Origin: Carnobacterium pleistocenium FTR1
GTDB taxonomy: Bacteria > Bacillota > Bacilli > Lactobacillales > Carnobacteriaceae
Reading direction: 5' to 3'
Assembly (NCBI RefSeq): GCF_000744285.1
Contig: NZ_JQLQ01000002.1
Coordinates: 930,001 to 994,000 of the forward strand
Length of the DNA stretch: 64,000 bases
The first letter of the stretch is position 1, and each line of letters starts with the position of its first letter. The position numbers were made by a program, and so were the translations under genes. The notes under the pieces were generated by a model that ran no database searches, had not been told where the DNA came from, and saw only the letters and a list, made by a program, of their open reading frames with translations. Of this stretch, positions 50,922 through 60,815 are shown piece after piece.

Positions 50922-52046
50922 ATGAAAAAGATATTAGTTTACGGTGTATCAAATGAAATAGGAGGGATTGAAGGTTTTTTCATAAACATCCTATCTCATT
51001 TAAATGATACCTCATTATCGTTTGACTTTATAACTTCTTCAAATGCAATATGTCAATACGAAAAAACAATTATTGAAAATGGCGGTAAAAATTTTAAAGT
51101 CACCGCATGGGGCAAGAACCCAATCGCTCATAACAAAGAAATAAAAGAGCTATTAAAAAAAAGTGAGTATGATTATATTTGGACCAACGCTACCTCTGCA
51201 AGTAATATATCTATATATAAAAATATAAAAAAATACACTAATTCAAAGTTGATTATTCATTCGCACGGATCTGCTTTTGAATCAAGAAATACTGGATTAA
51301 AGTTTAAAATTTTAAAAAGATTACATTTTTTAAATAAGAAAACGTTAAAAAATTACGGAGACATTTTATTTGCAAGTTCAAAAGAAGCATCTTCATGGTT
51401 GTTTGAAGACGTTAGAAACGTAGAAATAATAAAAAACGGGGTAGACATCAAACGTTTTTTATTTAATCCGAAAACCCGAAAGAATATCCGAGAAGAGTTG
51501 GAAATTAGCGATAAAAAAGTGTTAATAAATATTGGAAGATTAGAAGATGTAAAAAACCAATCTTTTTTACTAGACATAGTTTTTCAGTTATCAAAAGTTG
51601 ATAATAATATCGTATTACTATTAGTTGGAGAAGGAAGCTTGGAAAAAATTCTGAAAAGAAAAATTCGTGATTTAAACCTTAATAAACATGTTATTTTATT
51701 AGGATTTAAATCAAATATTGAAGATTATTTAGTAGCGTCAGATTTGTTTATTCTTCCTTCTAAAAGTGAAGGACTTTCAATTGCAGCAATTGAAGCTCAA
51801 ACTACTGGTTTAACTTGCTTAGTCTCTAATAACGTACCTTTAGAAATAAATGTTACAGAAAAAGTTAATTATATGAGTTTAAATCATCCAATTGAAAGCT
51901 GGGTTAACAAAATCATGAATCTACTTATAAAAGATAATAACCGCTTAGAAATGGCTTATGTAGTTGAACAGAGTGGTTTTAGTATTCAAAATACTGTAGA
52001 AATCATTAAAAATATATTAGTGAAGGAAGGAAAAAAAAATGAATAA
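50922..52046 (+). CDS. GT4-family glycosyltransferase
   Basis: The 374-residue GT-B enzyme starts with ILVYGVSNEIGGIEGFFINIL; the nucleotide-sugar domain has NIGRLEDVKNQSFLLDI, LLLVGEGSLE, FILPSKSEGLSIAAIEAQ with the EX7E pattern. It transfers a sugar with retention to the growing repeat unit. The start is ATG 50922 after AAGGAGG; a longer frame reaching back to 50712 overlaps the propeller gene and is not needed. Its stop overlaps the following polymerase gene by 8 bp. Confidence 0.9.
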   Translation: MKKILVYGVSNEIGGIEGFFINILSHLNDTSLSFDFITSSNAICQYEKTIIENGGKNFKVTAWGKNPIAHNKEIKELLKKSEYDYIWTNATSASNISIYKNIKKYTNSKLIIHSHGSAFESRNTGLKFKILKRLHFLNKKTLKNYGDILFASSKEASSWLFEDVRNVEIIKNGVDIKRFLFNPKTRKNIREELEISDKKVLINIGRLEDVKNQSFLLDIVFQLSKVDNNIVLLLVGEGSLEKILKRKIRDLNLNKHVILLGFKSNIEDYLVASDLFILPSKSEGLSIAAIEAQTTGLTCLVSNNVPLEINVTEKVNYMSLNHPIESWVNKIMNLLIKDNNRLEMAYVVEQSGFSIQNTVEIIKNILVKEGKKNE

Positions 52047-53337
52047 TAAAGTAACGAACTTTTTTTTCTTCCTTCTAATATTTTATGTAACATTTCCATT
52101 TGTATTTAAAGAGCAACATTTATTACAGGACTTAATATTTTTAAGTATTAGCGCTTTGATTATAGTTTTTAATTCTAAAATCTTGTTAAAGAAGACAAAT
52201 ATTTTTTCTATAAAAAGTATATTTCTAATCATGTTGTTTGGTTTAATTTCTATCTTTTCAATTGCATATCCTATATATCTAGGTACTGTAGACTTTACTT
52301 ATTTTAGAGGTATATACTTTACTTCTTTACAACTTGTCATCACCCATTTAGCGATGATTACTATTTTTATTAAATTATATAAAGAAAAAGCAACAATCGA
52401 ACTATTAATCAAATTTTATATTGCTAGCTGTTTAATGTATATTTTGACCACATTTATATTGATAAATATTCCTTCATTAAAAGAAGCATGGTTAAATGTT
52501 CTTTATATTTCTGAAACAGATATTGAACATTTATTAAAACCGCAATACTCAACAAGGATAGGAATAGATGGTTTTGCAGGTTTTAGGCAAACTTTGAGAT
52601 TTTCGATTGGAATTGTATTAAATAGCTTCTTAATTGTAAAAACGTTGAAATCACAAAAAAAATTATCCTGGTTATTCTATGTATCTCTAATTTTTCTATT
52701 CTTAGGAACTCTTTTGTATGGAAGAATTGGTAGCATTGTTAGTATTATTACACTTTTCACTTTAATAGTATTCTTTTTAGGAAATCAAAAAACATTACAT
52801 TTCGGTATTACTATACTTTCATTTTCCTTTATGGGAGTATTGCTTCTAATAGGAGTATCATTTTTAAGTGAACCTATTCGTATATGGTTCGAATGGGCAT
52901 TCGAATTGATAATTAGCTTTGTTCAAACAGGGAAATTTTCTTCAACTTCAACTGATATTCTATTTGAAACAATGTATTTCGTTCCAAGTCTAAAAGAATT
53001 TTTTGTTGGAGAAGGTTGGTTTACAGATCCAATAAGTGGTAGTTATTTTGGAGGAACGGATGTTGGCTTTTTAAGAAGCTTATTGTTTTTTGGAATTTTT
53101 CCTACGTTGATAAATTATTTTATACCATTCTTTATTATTTTCGATATAAAAAATACTCTTTCGAAACAAGAGAAATTAAGTTCCCGTTTTTTTGGCGCCT
53201 TATTAATTCTTCTATTTATTGTCTTTGAAATAAAAGGTGGAATTTCTCATTATTTAATTCCTTACCTTATTCCTTTTTATATTGTAGTTGATTTTCAAAA
53301 AAAGGGTAAGCATAATATTAAGGAAGCATCATTATAA
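52039..53337 (+). CDS. second polymerase/ligase-like membrane protein
   Basis: The 432-residue protein has about eleven membrane helices. A loop between residues 165 and 185 (TDIEHLLKPQYSTRIGIDGF) and the phrase FVGEGWFTDPISGSYFGGTDVGFLR resemble the outer loops and C-terminal signature of Wzy and O-antigen-ligase-like proteins. It overlaps the GT4 gene by 8 bp, so translation is coupled; GAAGGAAGG precedes the ATG. With the Wzy-like protein at 40.4 kb the locus has two polymerase candidates. Confidence 0.75.
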   Translation: MNNKVTNFFFFLLIFYVTFPFVFKEQHLLQDLIFLSISALIIVFNSKILLKKTNIFSIKSIFLIMLFGLISIFSIAYPIYLGTVDFTYFRGIYFTSLQLVITHLAMITIFIKLYKEKATIELLIKFYIASCLMYILTTFILINIPSLKEAWLNVLYISETDIEHLLKPQYSTRIGIDGFAGFRQTLRFSIGIVLNSFLIVKTLKSQKKLSWLFYVSLIFLFLGTLLYGRIGSIVSIITLFTLIVFFLGNQKTLHFGITILSFSFMGVLLLIGVSFLSEPIRIWFEWAFELIISFVQTGKFSSTSTDILFETMYFVPSLKEFFVGEGWFTDPISGSYFGGTDVGFLRSLLFFGIFPTLINYFIPFFIIFDIKNTLSKQEKLSSRFFGALLILLFIVFEIKGGISHYLIPYLIPFYIVVDFQKKGKHNIKEASL

Positions 53338-53360
53338 TCAAACTTATTTAGGAGGCAATT

Positions 53361-54233
53361 ATGGAAATAGGTATTGTGATATTGAACTATTTGAACTGGG
53401 AAGATACTGTTGAATGTATTCAATCTATTAAAACACAAACCTATGATGATTTAGAAATTGTAGTTGTAGATAACTGTTCAAATAATATGTCTATAGAAAA
53501 TATCAAGAAGCATCTACACAATGATACAAAAATATATTTTTTACAGACAAAAGAGAATTTAGGATTTGCAAAGGGAAATAATATAGGTATCTCATACTGT
53601 ACAAATCATTTAAAGATAAAAAATGTTTTTGTAGTGAATAATGATACAATTTTTACTGACAAGTTATATTTCGAAAAATTAGCAAGAATTGATATTAAAA
53701 ATAGTATTGGGGCTGTTGGCACGCAAATAATTGGTAGCGATGGAAATAATCAAAACCCAATTGAGTTTAGTGCTAATCTTAAAAGTATTATAAGAGAATA
53801 CCTTTTCCCGATGATTTTATTTTTAAGAAATATTGGAATTTTAAAACAAAATATAAATAGTGACAAAGAAATTGAAAACAAAAATGAAGACAAAAATAGT
53901 GAAAATTACATTTTACATGGAGCAGCAATTTTTTTAACTGAAAATTATTTAAACCAAATTAATGGATTTTATCCAAAAACTTTTTTGTACTATGAAGAAA
54001 ATATTTTAGGGATTATTTTTAAGAAAATGAATTTAGAGATGATATACTATAATGAAACGAGTATTTACCATAAAGAAGATCAATCATCTATAAAAAGTTT
54101 TTCTAATCAATCTAAGATAAAGTATAAATTTGGGCGAAAAAGTGTTAAAGAAGCGTTGAAATTATTTTTTATAAAACCAGAGCGAATAAAAAAAATAGTT
54201 AATGAACAAAAGTATTATTACGATATAAAATAA
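53361..54233 (+). CDS. GT2-family glycosyltransferase (rhamnosyltransferase-like)
   Basis: The 290-residue enzyme begins IGIVILNYLNWEDTVECI, with VVVDNCSNNMS, ENLGFAKGNNIGIS and FVVNNDTIF. The NNDT metal motif and the GFAKGNN loop are typical of WcaA/RfbF-like rhamnosyl- and related transferases. A Tyr/Glu segment FLYYEENILGIIF holds the likely catalytic base. The dTDP-rhamnose genes at the end of the window support rhamnose as donor, but that is inference. GGAGG precedes the ATG. Confidence 0.87.
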   Translation: MEIGIVILNYLNWEDTVECIQSIKTQTYDDLEIVVVDNCSNNMSIENIKKHLHNDTKIYFLQTKENLGFAKGNNIGISYCTNHLKIKNVFVVNNDTIFTDKLYFEKLARIDIKNSIGAVGTQIIGSDGNNQNPIEFSANLKSIIREYLFPMILFLRNIGILKQNINSDKEIENKNEDKNSENYILHGAAIFLTENYLNQINGFYPKTFLYYEENILGIIFKKMNLEMIYYNETSIYHKEDQSSIKSFSNQSKIKYKFGRKSVKEALKLFFIKPERIKKIVNEQKYYYDIK

Positions 54234-54275
54234 GTCTAAATAAGTTTTAAACAATGAAAGTAGGGACTATTTGTT

Positions 54276-55697
54276 ATGGCAATGAGTGATTTCAAATCAG
54301 GAATTAGGTATAGTGCAATAGGAAAATATTCTAATGTAATTATCCAGTTGTTAGTAAATGCTGTTTTATCAAGGATACTTTCCCCAGGAGATTATGGAAT
54401 TGTAGCTATTGTGCAAATATTTTTGGCGTTTTTCACATTGCTAGCAGATATGGGATTTGGGCCAGCAATAATACAGAATAAGACATTAAAGGACACTGAA
54501 ATAAGTGTAATCTTTCAATTCTCAATCTATGCTGCTGTATTATTGGGTATCATTTTTACTTTTTTAGGATATCCAGTTAGCCTATTTTATGATAATACTG
54601 TTTATATTCCTATTTTTGTAATTTTAGGTATATCTGTATTTTTTTATGCACTACTAGTAGTACCTAAAGCCGTACTTGAAAAAAAGAAAGATTTTAAATC
54701 TGTAAATGTCGTGGTTATTATATCTGGTATTATTAAAGGGATAGTTTCAATAATATTAGCAGTGATGGGGTTTAAATATTATTCTATAATTATTGGTGGG
54801 ATAGTTCAGGCTATCATAAATTTTGCGTATTATTATTATAAAACTAGGATTTCTCCCTTTGAAAAATTTAAATGGGATCCAATAAAAAAAATATGGCAAT
54901 TTTCTAAAAACCAATTTTCGTTTAACTTTATTAATTATTTTTCTAGAAATTTAGATAGTATATTAATAGGTAGATTTTTAGACCCAACACAATTAGCATT
55001 TTATAACAAATCATACCAAATATCGTTATATCCAAATCAATTATTAGCTGGAATTATAACACCTGTAATCCAACCTATTATGTCTGATTATCAAGAGGAA
55101 AAAGATGTTATAGAGAAAGTATATTTGAAGATTACTAGAATCTTAGCAAATATTGGTATTCCGGTTTCTGTTTTTTGTTTCTTTGCTGCTGAGGAAATCA
55201 TTTTATTTATTTTTGGTAATCAATGGGGAGATAGTGTCTTAACATTTCGTATTTTATCGGTATCAATATGGCTACAAATGATAGCAAGTACAACAGGAGC
55301 ATTTTACCAATCAACAAATAGAACAGATTTACTTCTATTTTCTGGAATACAATCTATGATACTCAATGCCCTATTTATTGTTTATGGAATAATGAATGGT
55401 ACAATTGAATCAGTTGCATATATGATAGTAATATCATTTTCAGTGAACTTTTTGGTCAATAATTATTTACTGATGTATAAAGTTTTCGATTCTGGTTTTT
55501 CAAAGCTAATAACGGCTCTGAAAAAACCATTTATTTTAGGAATACTTCAATTGATATTCTTTATATTGTTACCTGATTTAAACTTTGGTATTTTTGTTAA
55601 CTTAGTTATACAAGTAATTGTTTTTGCTATTGCTTTTTTCATTGGATTATTGTTAACAGGTCAAATCAAAGAAATGAAAAAACTGATTGTAAAATGA
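54276..55697 (+). CDS. Wzx-type polysaccharide flippase (copy 2)
   Basis: The 473-residue polytopic protein is a full-length paralogue of the flippase at 36785: IGKYSNVIIQLLVNAVLSRIL, FGPAIIQNKTL and SRNLDSILIGRFL align without gaps, with roughly half or more of residues alike by eye. It would export a lipid-linked oligosaccharide. Two related flippases suggest two polymers or a locus built from two sources. No strong ribosome binding site is seen other than AAAGTAGGG about 15 nt before the ATG. Confidence 0.9.
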   Translation: MAMSDFKSGIRYSAIGKYSNVIIQLLVNAVLSRILSPGDYGIVAIVQIFLAFFTLLADMGFGPAIIQNKTLKDTEISVIFQFSIYAAVLLGIIFTFLGYPVSLFYDNTVYIPIFVILGISVFFYALLVVPKAVLEKKKDFKSVNVVVIISGIIKGIVSIILAVMGFKYYSIIIGGIVQAIINFAYYYYKTRISPFEKFKWDPIKKIWQFSKNQFSFNFINYFSRNLDSILIGRFLDPTQLAFYNKSYQISLYPNQLLAGIITPVIQPIMSDYQEEKDVIEKVYLKITRILANIGIPVSVFCFFAAEEIILFIFGNQWGDSVLTFRILSVSIWLQMIASTTGAFYQSTNRTDLLLFSGIQSMILNALFIVYGIMNGTIESVAYMIVISFSVNFLVNNYLLMYKVFDSGFSKLITALKKPFILGILQLIFFILLPDLNFGIFVNLVIQVIVFAIAFFIGLLLTGQIKEMKKLIVK

Positions 55698-55795
55698 TTA
55701 CTAAAATCAAAATATATTCATTGAATACTTCGTTCTCTATTATACAAATAAAAGTATTGGATTTTTCGAGAAAATAATATGTTAGGAATGATTAG

Positions 55796-56824
55796 ATGAT
55801 AAGAGAAAATGATGCAGATATTATTTTAGTAACTGGCGCCGCAGGATTTATAGGATCTTTTTTATCTAAAAGATTATTAGAATCCGGAAAAAAAGTCATA
55901 GGTATTGATAATTTAAATGATTATTATGATGTAAATTTAAAAAAAGAAAGATTAGAAAATTTAAATACGTTTGAAAATTTCAAATTCAAGAAAATTGATA
56001 TAGCAGATAAAGAATCAGTAATGGACATTTTTATAGAGTTTAATCCAGCAATAGTAATCAATTTAGCTGCACAAGCGGGTGTGCGATATTCCTTAGAGAA
56101 CCCTGATGCATATATTCAAAGCAACTTGATAGGTTTCTTTAACATCTTAGAAGCCTGTAAAAATCATCCTGTTGACCATCTTATCTATGCTTCTTCGAGT
56201 TCAGTCTATGGAAATAATAAAAAGGTTCCTTTTGAAGAAACAGATAAAGTAGATAACCCTGTATCTTTATATGCTGCAACTAAAAAATCAAATGAATTAA
56301 TGGCTCATACTTATAGCCATTTGTATAATATTCCTGCTACAGGATTGAGATTTTTTACCGTGTATGGCCCAATGGGTAGACCAGATATGGCATATTTTGG
56401 TTTTGCTGACAAATATTTTGCTAATGATTTAATTACAATTTATAATAATGGCGATTTTGAAAATGATTTATACCGTGATTTCACTTATATAGATGATATT
56501 GTGGAGGGAATAGTTCAATTACTGTTAAAACAACCAGAAGGAAAAAGTGAGCAAGTTCCTCATCGAATATTAAATATTGGAAATAGCCAACCAGTTAAAT
56601 TAATGGAATTTATTACGACTTTAGAAAAAGCTTTCAGCCAATCTTTAGGTCGTAGAGTTAATTTTAATAAAAAATATGAGCCTATAAAACTTGGTGATGT
56701 TCCAGCAACATTTGCATCTACAGATAAATTGCATGAGTTGACTGGTTTTAAACCAACGACTTCAATAAAAGAAGGACTTCAAAACTTTACTGATTGGTAT
56801 GTGAATTATTATGAAAAACAATGA
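55796..56824 (+). CDS. NAD-dependent nucleotide-sugar epimerase (UDP-glucuronate 4-epimerase-like)
   Basis: The 342-residue short-chain dehydrogenase/epimerase has GAAGFIGSFLSKRLL, IDNLNDYYDVNLKKERL, NLAAQAGVRYSLENP, SSSSVYG, the catalytic YAATK and RFFTVYGPMGRPDMA. The DNLNDYYD and GPMGRPDMA signatures are typical of UDP-glucuronate 4-epimerases. These make UDP-galacturonate for capsules, but need a UDP-glucose dehydrogenase, which is not in the window. TAGGAATG lies 10 nt before the ATG. Confidence 0.88.
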   Translation: MIRENDADIILVTGAAGFIGSFLSKRLLESGKKVIGIDNLNDYYDVNLKKERLENLNTFENFKFKKIDIADKESVMDIFIEFNPAIVINLAAQAGVRYSLENPDAYIQSNLIGFFNILEACKNHPVDHLIYASSSSVYGNNKKVPFEETDKVDNPVSLYAATKKSNELMAHTYSHLYNIPATGLRFFTVYGPMGRPDMAYFGFADKYFANDLITIYNNGDFENDLYRDFTYIDDIVEGIVQLLLKQPEGKSEQVPHRILNIGNSQPVKLMEFITTLEKAFSQSLGRRVNFNKKYEPIKLGDVPATFASTDKLHELTGFKPTTSIKEGLQNFTDWYVNYYEKQ

Positions 56825-56916
56825 AGAAACTGATTTAACACAATTATAATTCTCGGAAATTATAGCAACCGGTTATAGTTAAAGTATCATCAGTATAGCT
56901 GCTATAGGGGAAGAGG

Positions 56917-56964
56917 AAATTCAGTTATATCTATTTTGCAAAATAGATATAACTGAATTTTTTT
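56917..56964 (+). terminator. strong terminator at the end of the glycosyltransferase block
   Basis: The 21-bp arms at 56917-56937 and 56941-56961 (left arm begins AAATTCAGTTATATC) are exact complements over a 3-nt loop and run into T7. It closes the operon before the amidase gene. The remaining 337-bp gap contains only the promoter listed next. Confidence 0.9.
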
Positions 56965-57106
56965 GTTGAAAATAAATTCACAATAACTCACTAGAATAGA
57001 AATAGAAATTTATGTGTCTATTAATTTATTGATATCCGCCACTATGAATTACCACTAGTGACAGGATTACCAATTTACAAAGATTTAAAAAAAATCACAA
57101 AAACTA

Positions 57107-57115
57107 TGGTATACT
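57107..57115 (+). promoter_or_regulatory. extended -10 promoter of the amidase gene
   Basis: TGGTATACT, 47 nt before ATG 57162; AT-rich upstream without clear -35 box. Confidence 0.55.
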
Positions 57116-57161
57116 AAAAATTAGTTTTTGTAGTTTTGTAAAAGAAAAAGGGAGGTTTATA

Positions 57162-60100
57162 ATGGGAAACACGAAAAAAAGATTACGCTCTATGCTGAAG
57201 TCAATCACTGTACTGACAGTATTGGCGACATTGACTTCATCCATTGCACCGGCTGCAGTATCTGCTTCCGAAATAATTAATAAAGAAAGAGTCGAGGAAA
57301 CTCAGGCCCAGAATTATGAAGGTAATGAGCAAGAAAATAGTTTGGGAAATCTAGAGAATTCTGAAAGCTTATCATCTCAGAGTAATGAAGAGGAGAGTCA
57401 AACAGCCACATCGGAAAGTATACATAGTGAAACAATGGAAGAACAAACAGATGAAAATGATCTAGACGAATCTACATACAATGATTTTAGTAAAACTACC
57501 GAATCTAGACAAAAGAAAACTGAAGAGGAAACGGTTATAGACGAAGAATTTATAGAATCATTTAAAGCTGATGGAAGTGATAGTGTCAATAAAAGTGATT
57601 ATGTGCATTATGATGCTTTAGTAGTCGCAGGAGATCAGCCTGTTTTCTCGAAACCTGGTTATACAGTAGGAGCAAAAAAACTAGGAGAAACAACTACTTA
57701 CTTGAATCAATCAGTTCTTATTTCACAAGAAAAAGTGACTGTAAAAGGTATATGGGCTGAAATTTCTATTAATAATGAAATAATAGGTTGGGTTGCTAAG
57801 GATACATTAAATATTAATTTCGATGAAATTATTGATCAGAAAATGGTTCACTACGATGCAGTTATTATGCAAGGACGCCACGATGTTTATACTTTACCTG
57901 GATATACAGAAGGAAACGTTCTTATAACAAAAGCCTCTACTTATCTCAATCAGAAAATTAATGTTGTTCAAATAATCAAAACAAGTCGTGCGACATGGAT
58001 ACAGTTTTCTATCAATGGTGCAACGATTGGTTGGATGAATATTATTGGAGTAAACCTTAAATACGATTCATTAGAAAAAACCGAAGAAGTTCATTATGAT
58101 GCAACGGTAGAGCAAGGACGTCATGATGTATATACTTTACCTGGTTATACACAAGGGAATGAGATAATAACAAAAGCTTCTACATATTTAAACCAAACTG
58201 TTCAAATAGATGAGGAGAAAGTAACCGACCGTGCGATATGGGTATTGATTTCTCAGAATGGAAAGATAATCGGTTGGATGAATAAAAAAGGTATAAAAGC
58301 AGTTGAATATAATGATACTATTAGTGAAAGTCGATCAGTTCATTATGAAGCAACTGTATCAAAAAACAATCAATTAATCTTTTCGGCTCCTGGATACACA
58401 AAAGATTCAAAAGCAATCGCTAATACAAAAGATTACTATAAAAACGACACGAGAATTTTAGAAGAAAAAATAACAAAACGAGCAACATGGGCTCTTATTT
58501 CAGTTAATAACAAAACGATTGGTTGGGTTGATAAAGCTCACTTAACGGTTCAATATGATAGCATAAAGACTACTAAAGCGGTTCATTATGATGCATTAGT
58601 GGAACAAGGACGCCATGATATTTATACAGCCCCAGGATATACAAAGGGAAATGAAATCATCACAAAAGCATCATCCTATTTAAATAAAAAGGCATATATA
58701 GTAAACATTGCAGAGACGGGAAAAGCAACGTGGGCTCAATTTTCTATTAACGGAAAAATAATTGGTTGGATGAATATTATTGGATTATCTATTCAATACG
58801 ATAAAATTATTTCCAGTAACAAAGTGAATATTATAGCAAAAGTAGTAGAGGGTAGACATGATGTATACACGATACCTGGATATACCAAGAACAATGAACT
58901 TATAACAAAATCTGAAACTTACCTAAATAAAAATATAACAATAGTAAAAGAAATAAAAACCGCTAGAGCAACATGGGCATTAATTACTTTAAACGGTGAA
59001 ACGATTGGATGGATGAATAAAAAAGGATTGTCCATAATTAAAGTAAACTTTGTGGATGAAGTTTCAGAGAGTCGCAATACCCATAATGATGCTATTGTTA
59101 GTAAGAAAGACCAGCTTATTTATTCTGCTCCAGGGTTTACTAGTGGAGCAAAAGAAATTGGTAATACATCAAGTTATCTTAATAAAAAAGTTCAAATTAC
59201 TCAGGAAAAAGAAACTGATAGAGCAACATGGGCTCAGATTTCAATTAACAACAAAAATATCGGTTGGGTAAATAAAACTTCGGTAACACTTAAATATGAC
59301 ACGATACAAACTACTAAGGATGTACATTTTGATGCAGTTGTTTCACAAGGCCGACATGATGTATACACTGTACCTGGATATACTAAAGGTAATAAAATAA
59401 TTGCTAAATCTTCAAGTTATCTTAATAAAAAAGTTCTTGTATCAAAGATACTTAAAACGAACCGAGCAACATGGGCTCAAATATCAGTAAGCGGAAAAGT
59501 AGTCGGATGGATGAATATTATAGGATTAACTGTTCAATATGATAAAATTTTAGATACGAAAAAAGTACATTATGAGGCTGTTGTAGTACAAAATCAGCAC
59601 GATGTATACTCAAAACCTGGCTATACTGAAAATAACCAGAGATTAACAAAATCCTCAACATATTTGAGTAAAAAAGCAATAGTTACTCAAATTGTAAAAA
59701 CAAAGCGAGCAACATGGGTAGAAATTTCCATAAATGGGAAAACTCCAGTATGGATGAATAAGAACGGTCTAAAAATAAAATATGATAAAGTTAATTCAAC
59801 AAAAACTACAAATTATAATGCTAAAGTAGTTGAAGGGCAGCACGATATTTATACTGTTCCAGGATACACAGATGGAAACATAATTGTTGGGAAATCAGGA
59901 AGTTATCTAAATAAAAATATAAGAATTATCCAGGAAAAACAAACGGCTCGTGCCACATGGGCTTTAATTTCTATAAACGGTAAAACTATTGGATGGATGA
60001 ATAAGAAGGGCATAGACAGTATTATTTCTATCTATCTAGATCCCGGTCATGGTGGAGATGACCCTGGAGCAATATCTGGCGGCGTAACAGAAAAAGTTCT

Positions 60101-60590
60101 TAATTTAAAAATAGCATTAAAAGTTGAAAAACTATTAAAAGGAAAAGGTTACGAAGTTATTATGTCAAGAAGAACAGATAAATTTGTAAGCTTATCTGAT
60201 CGGGCACAAGAAGCTAATAAGATGAAAGTAGATATCTTTGTTAGTGTACACCATAACTCCTTTATGAAAACAGCATATGGAATCGAAACGTATTCTTACA
60301 ATGGTCTTGGAAACCCCAAGAATATAATGTCAAGTAATTCAAATCGTTTACTTATTAGTACTGTTTTGTCCAATGAGATACACAAAAGACTGATCAGCAA
60401 TACAGGTGCCTATAATAGAAATAATCGTAAAGCAAATTTCCATGTTATTAGAGAAACAACTATGCCGGCAGTGCTATTAGAATTGGGATACCTGGATAAT
60501 ACTAATGAAAGAGCTAAATTAGTAACAGACAATTATCAAAATAAGTTAGCTAAAGGAATCGTTGAAGGAATAGTTAATTATTTTAATTAG
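57162..60590 (+). CDS. modular N-acetylmuramoyl-L-alanine amidase with ten SH3/GW-like repeats
   Basis: The 1142-residue exported protein has a signal peptide (cut near SAS, residue 36), an acidic Ser/Glu-rich linker to about residue 140, ten repeats of about 80 residues each, and a C-terminal Amidase_3 domain (residues about 960-1142). The repeats read like GW modules: VHYDA at the start, PGYT and TYLN in the middle, ATW and IGWMN at the end. They probably bind wall teichoic or lipoteichoic acid. The amidase has DPGHGG, GVTEK, VSVHHNS for zinc and LLELGYL with the catalytic Glu. It cleaves the MurNAc-L-Ala bond and probably acts as an autolysin or adhesin. It has its own promoter and AAAGGGAGG site. 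Confidence 0.92.
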   Translation: MGNTKKRLRSMLKSITVLTVLATLTSSIAPAAVSASEIINKERVEETQAQNYEGNEQENSLGNLENSESLSSQSNEEESQTATSESIHSETMEEQTDENDLDESTYNDFSKTTESRQKKTEEETVIDEEFIESFKADGSDSVNKSDYVHYDALVVAGDQPVFSKPGYTVGAKKLGETTTYLNQSVLISQEKVTVKGIWAEISINNEIIGWVAKDTLNINFDEIIDQKMVHYDAVIMQGRHDVYTLPGYTEGNVLITKASTYLNQKINVVQIIKTSRATWIQFSINGATIGWMNIIGVNLKYDSLEKTEEVHYDATVEQGRHDVYTLPGYTQGNEIITKASTYLNQTVQIDEEKVTDRAIWVLISQNGKIIGWMNKKGIKAVEYNDTISESRSVHYEATVSKNNQLIFSAPGYTKDSKAIANTKDYYKNDTRILEEKITKRATWALISVNNKTIGWVDKAHLTVQYDSIKTTKAVHYDALVEQGRHDIYTAPGYTKGNEIITKASSYLNKKAYIVNIAETGKATWAQFSINGKIIGWMNIIGLSIQYDKIISSNKVNIIAKVVEGRHDVYTIPGYTKNNELITKSETYLNKNITIVKEIKTARATWALITLNGETIGWMNKKGLSIIKVNFVDEVSESRNTHNDAIVSKKDQLIYSAPGFTSGAKEIGNTSSYLNKKVQITQEKETDRATWAQISINNKNIGWVNKTSVTLKYDTIQTTKDVHFDAVVSQGRHDVYTVPGYTKGNKIIAKSSSYLNKKVLVSKILKTNRATWAQISVSGKVVGWMNIIGLTVQYDKILDTKKVHYEAVVVQNQHDVYSKPGYTENNQRLTKSSTYLSKKAIVTQIVKTKRATWVEISINGKTPVWMNKNGLKIKYDKVNSTKTTNYNAKVVEGQHDIYTVPGYTDGNIIVGKSGSYLNKNIRIIQEKQTARATWALISINGKTIGWMNKKGIDSIISIYLDPGHGGDDPGAISGGVTEKVLNLKIALKVEKLLKGKGYEVIMSRRTDKFVSLSDRAQEANKMKVDIFVSVHHNSFMKTAYGIETYSYNGLGNPKNIMSSNSNRLLISTVLSNEIHKRLISNTGAYNRNNRKANFHVIRETTMPAVLLELGYLDNTNERAKLVTDNYQNKLAKGIVEGIVNYFN

Positions 60591-60703
60591 TTATTAATTA
60601 TAATGAACATTATAAAGATAGATTTTACTCTCTGTTTACAGTTTGTAATGTCTATTTTTTTGACTTTATCTAGTAACAAAATAGGTGATTATGGAAATTG
60701 AAT

Positions 60704-60733
60704 TTGCTTAACCTTTCCTAAATGAAGTATAAT
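60704..60733 (+). promoter_or_regulatory. promoter of the rml operon
   Basis: TTGCTT at 60704-60709 and TATAAT at 60728-60733 with 18-bp spacing, giving a leader of about 75 nt before rmlA. Confidence 0.65.
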
Positions 60734-60815
60734 TTAACTGATGGTAATTAGAGAAAACAAGTTTTGTGTTACTAATTAATAAAATACCGTTAATAAAAAT
60801 TAAAAGGAGATTATT

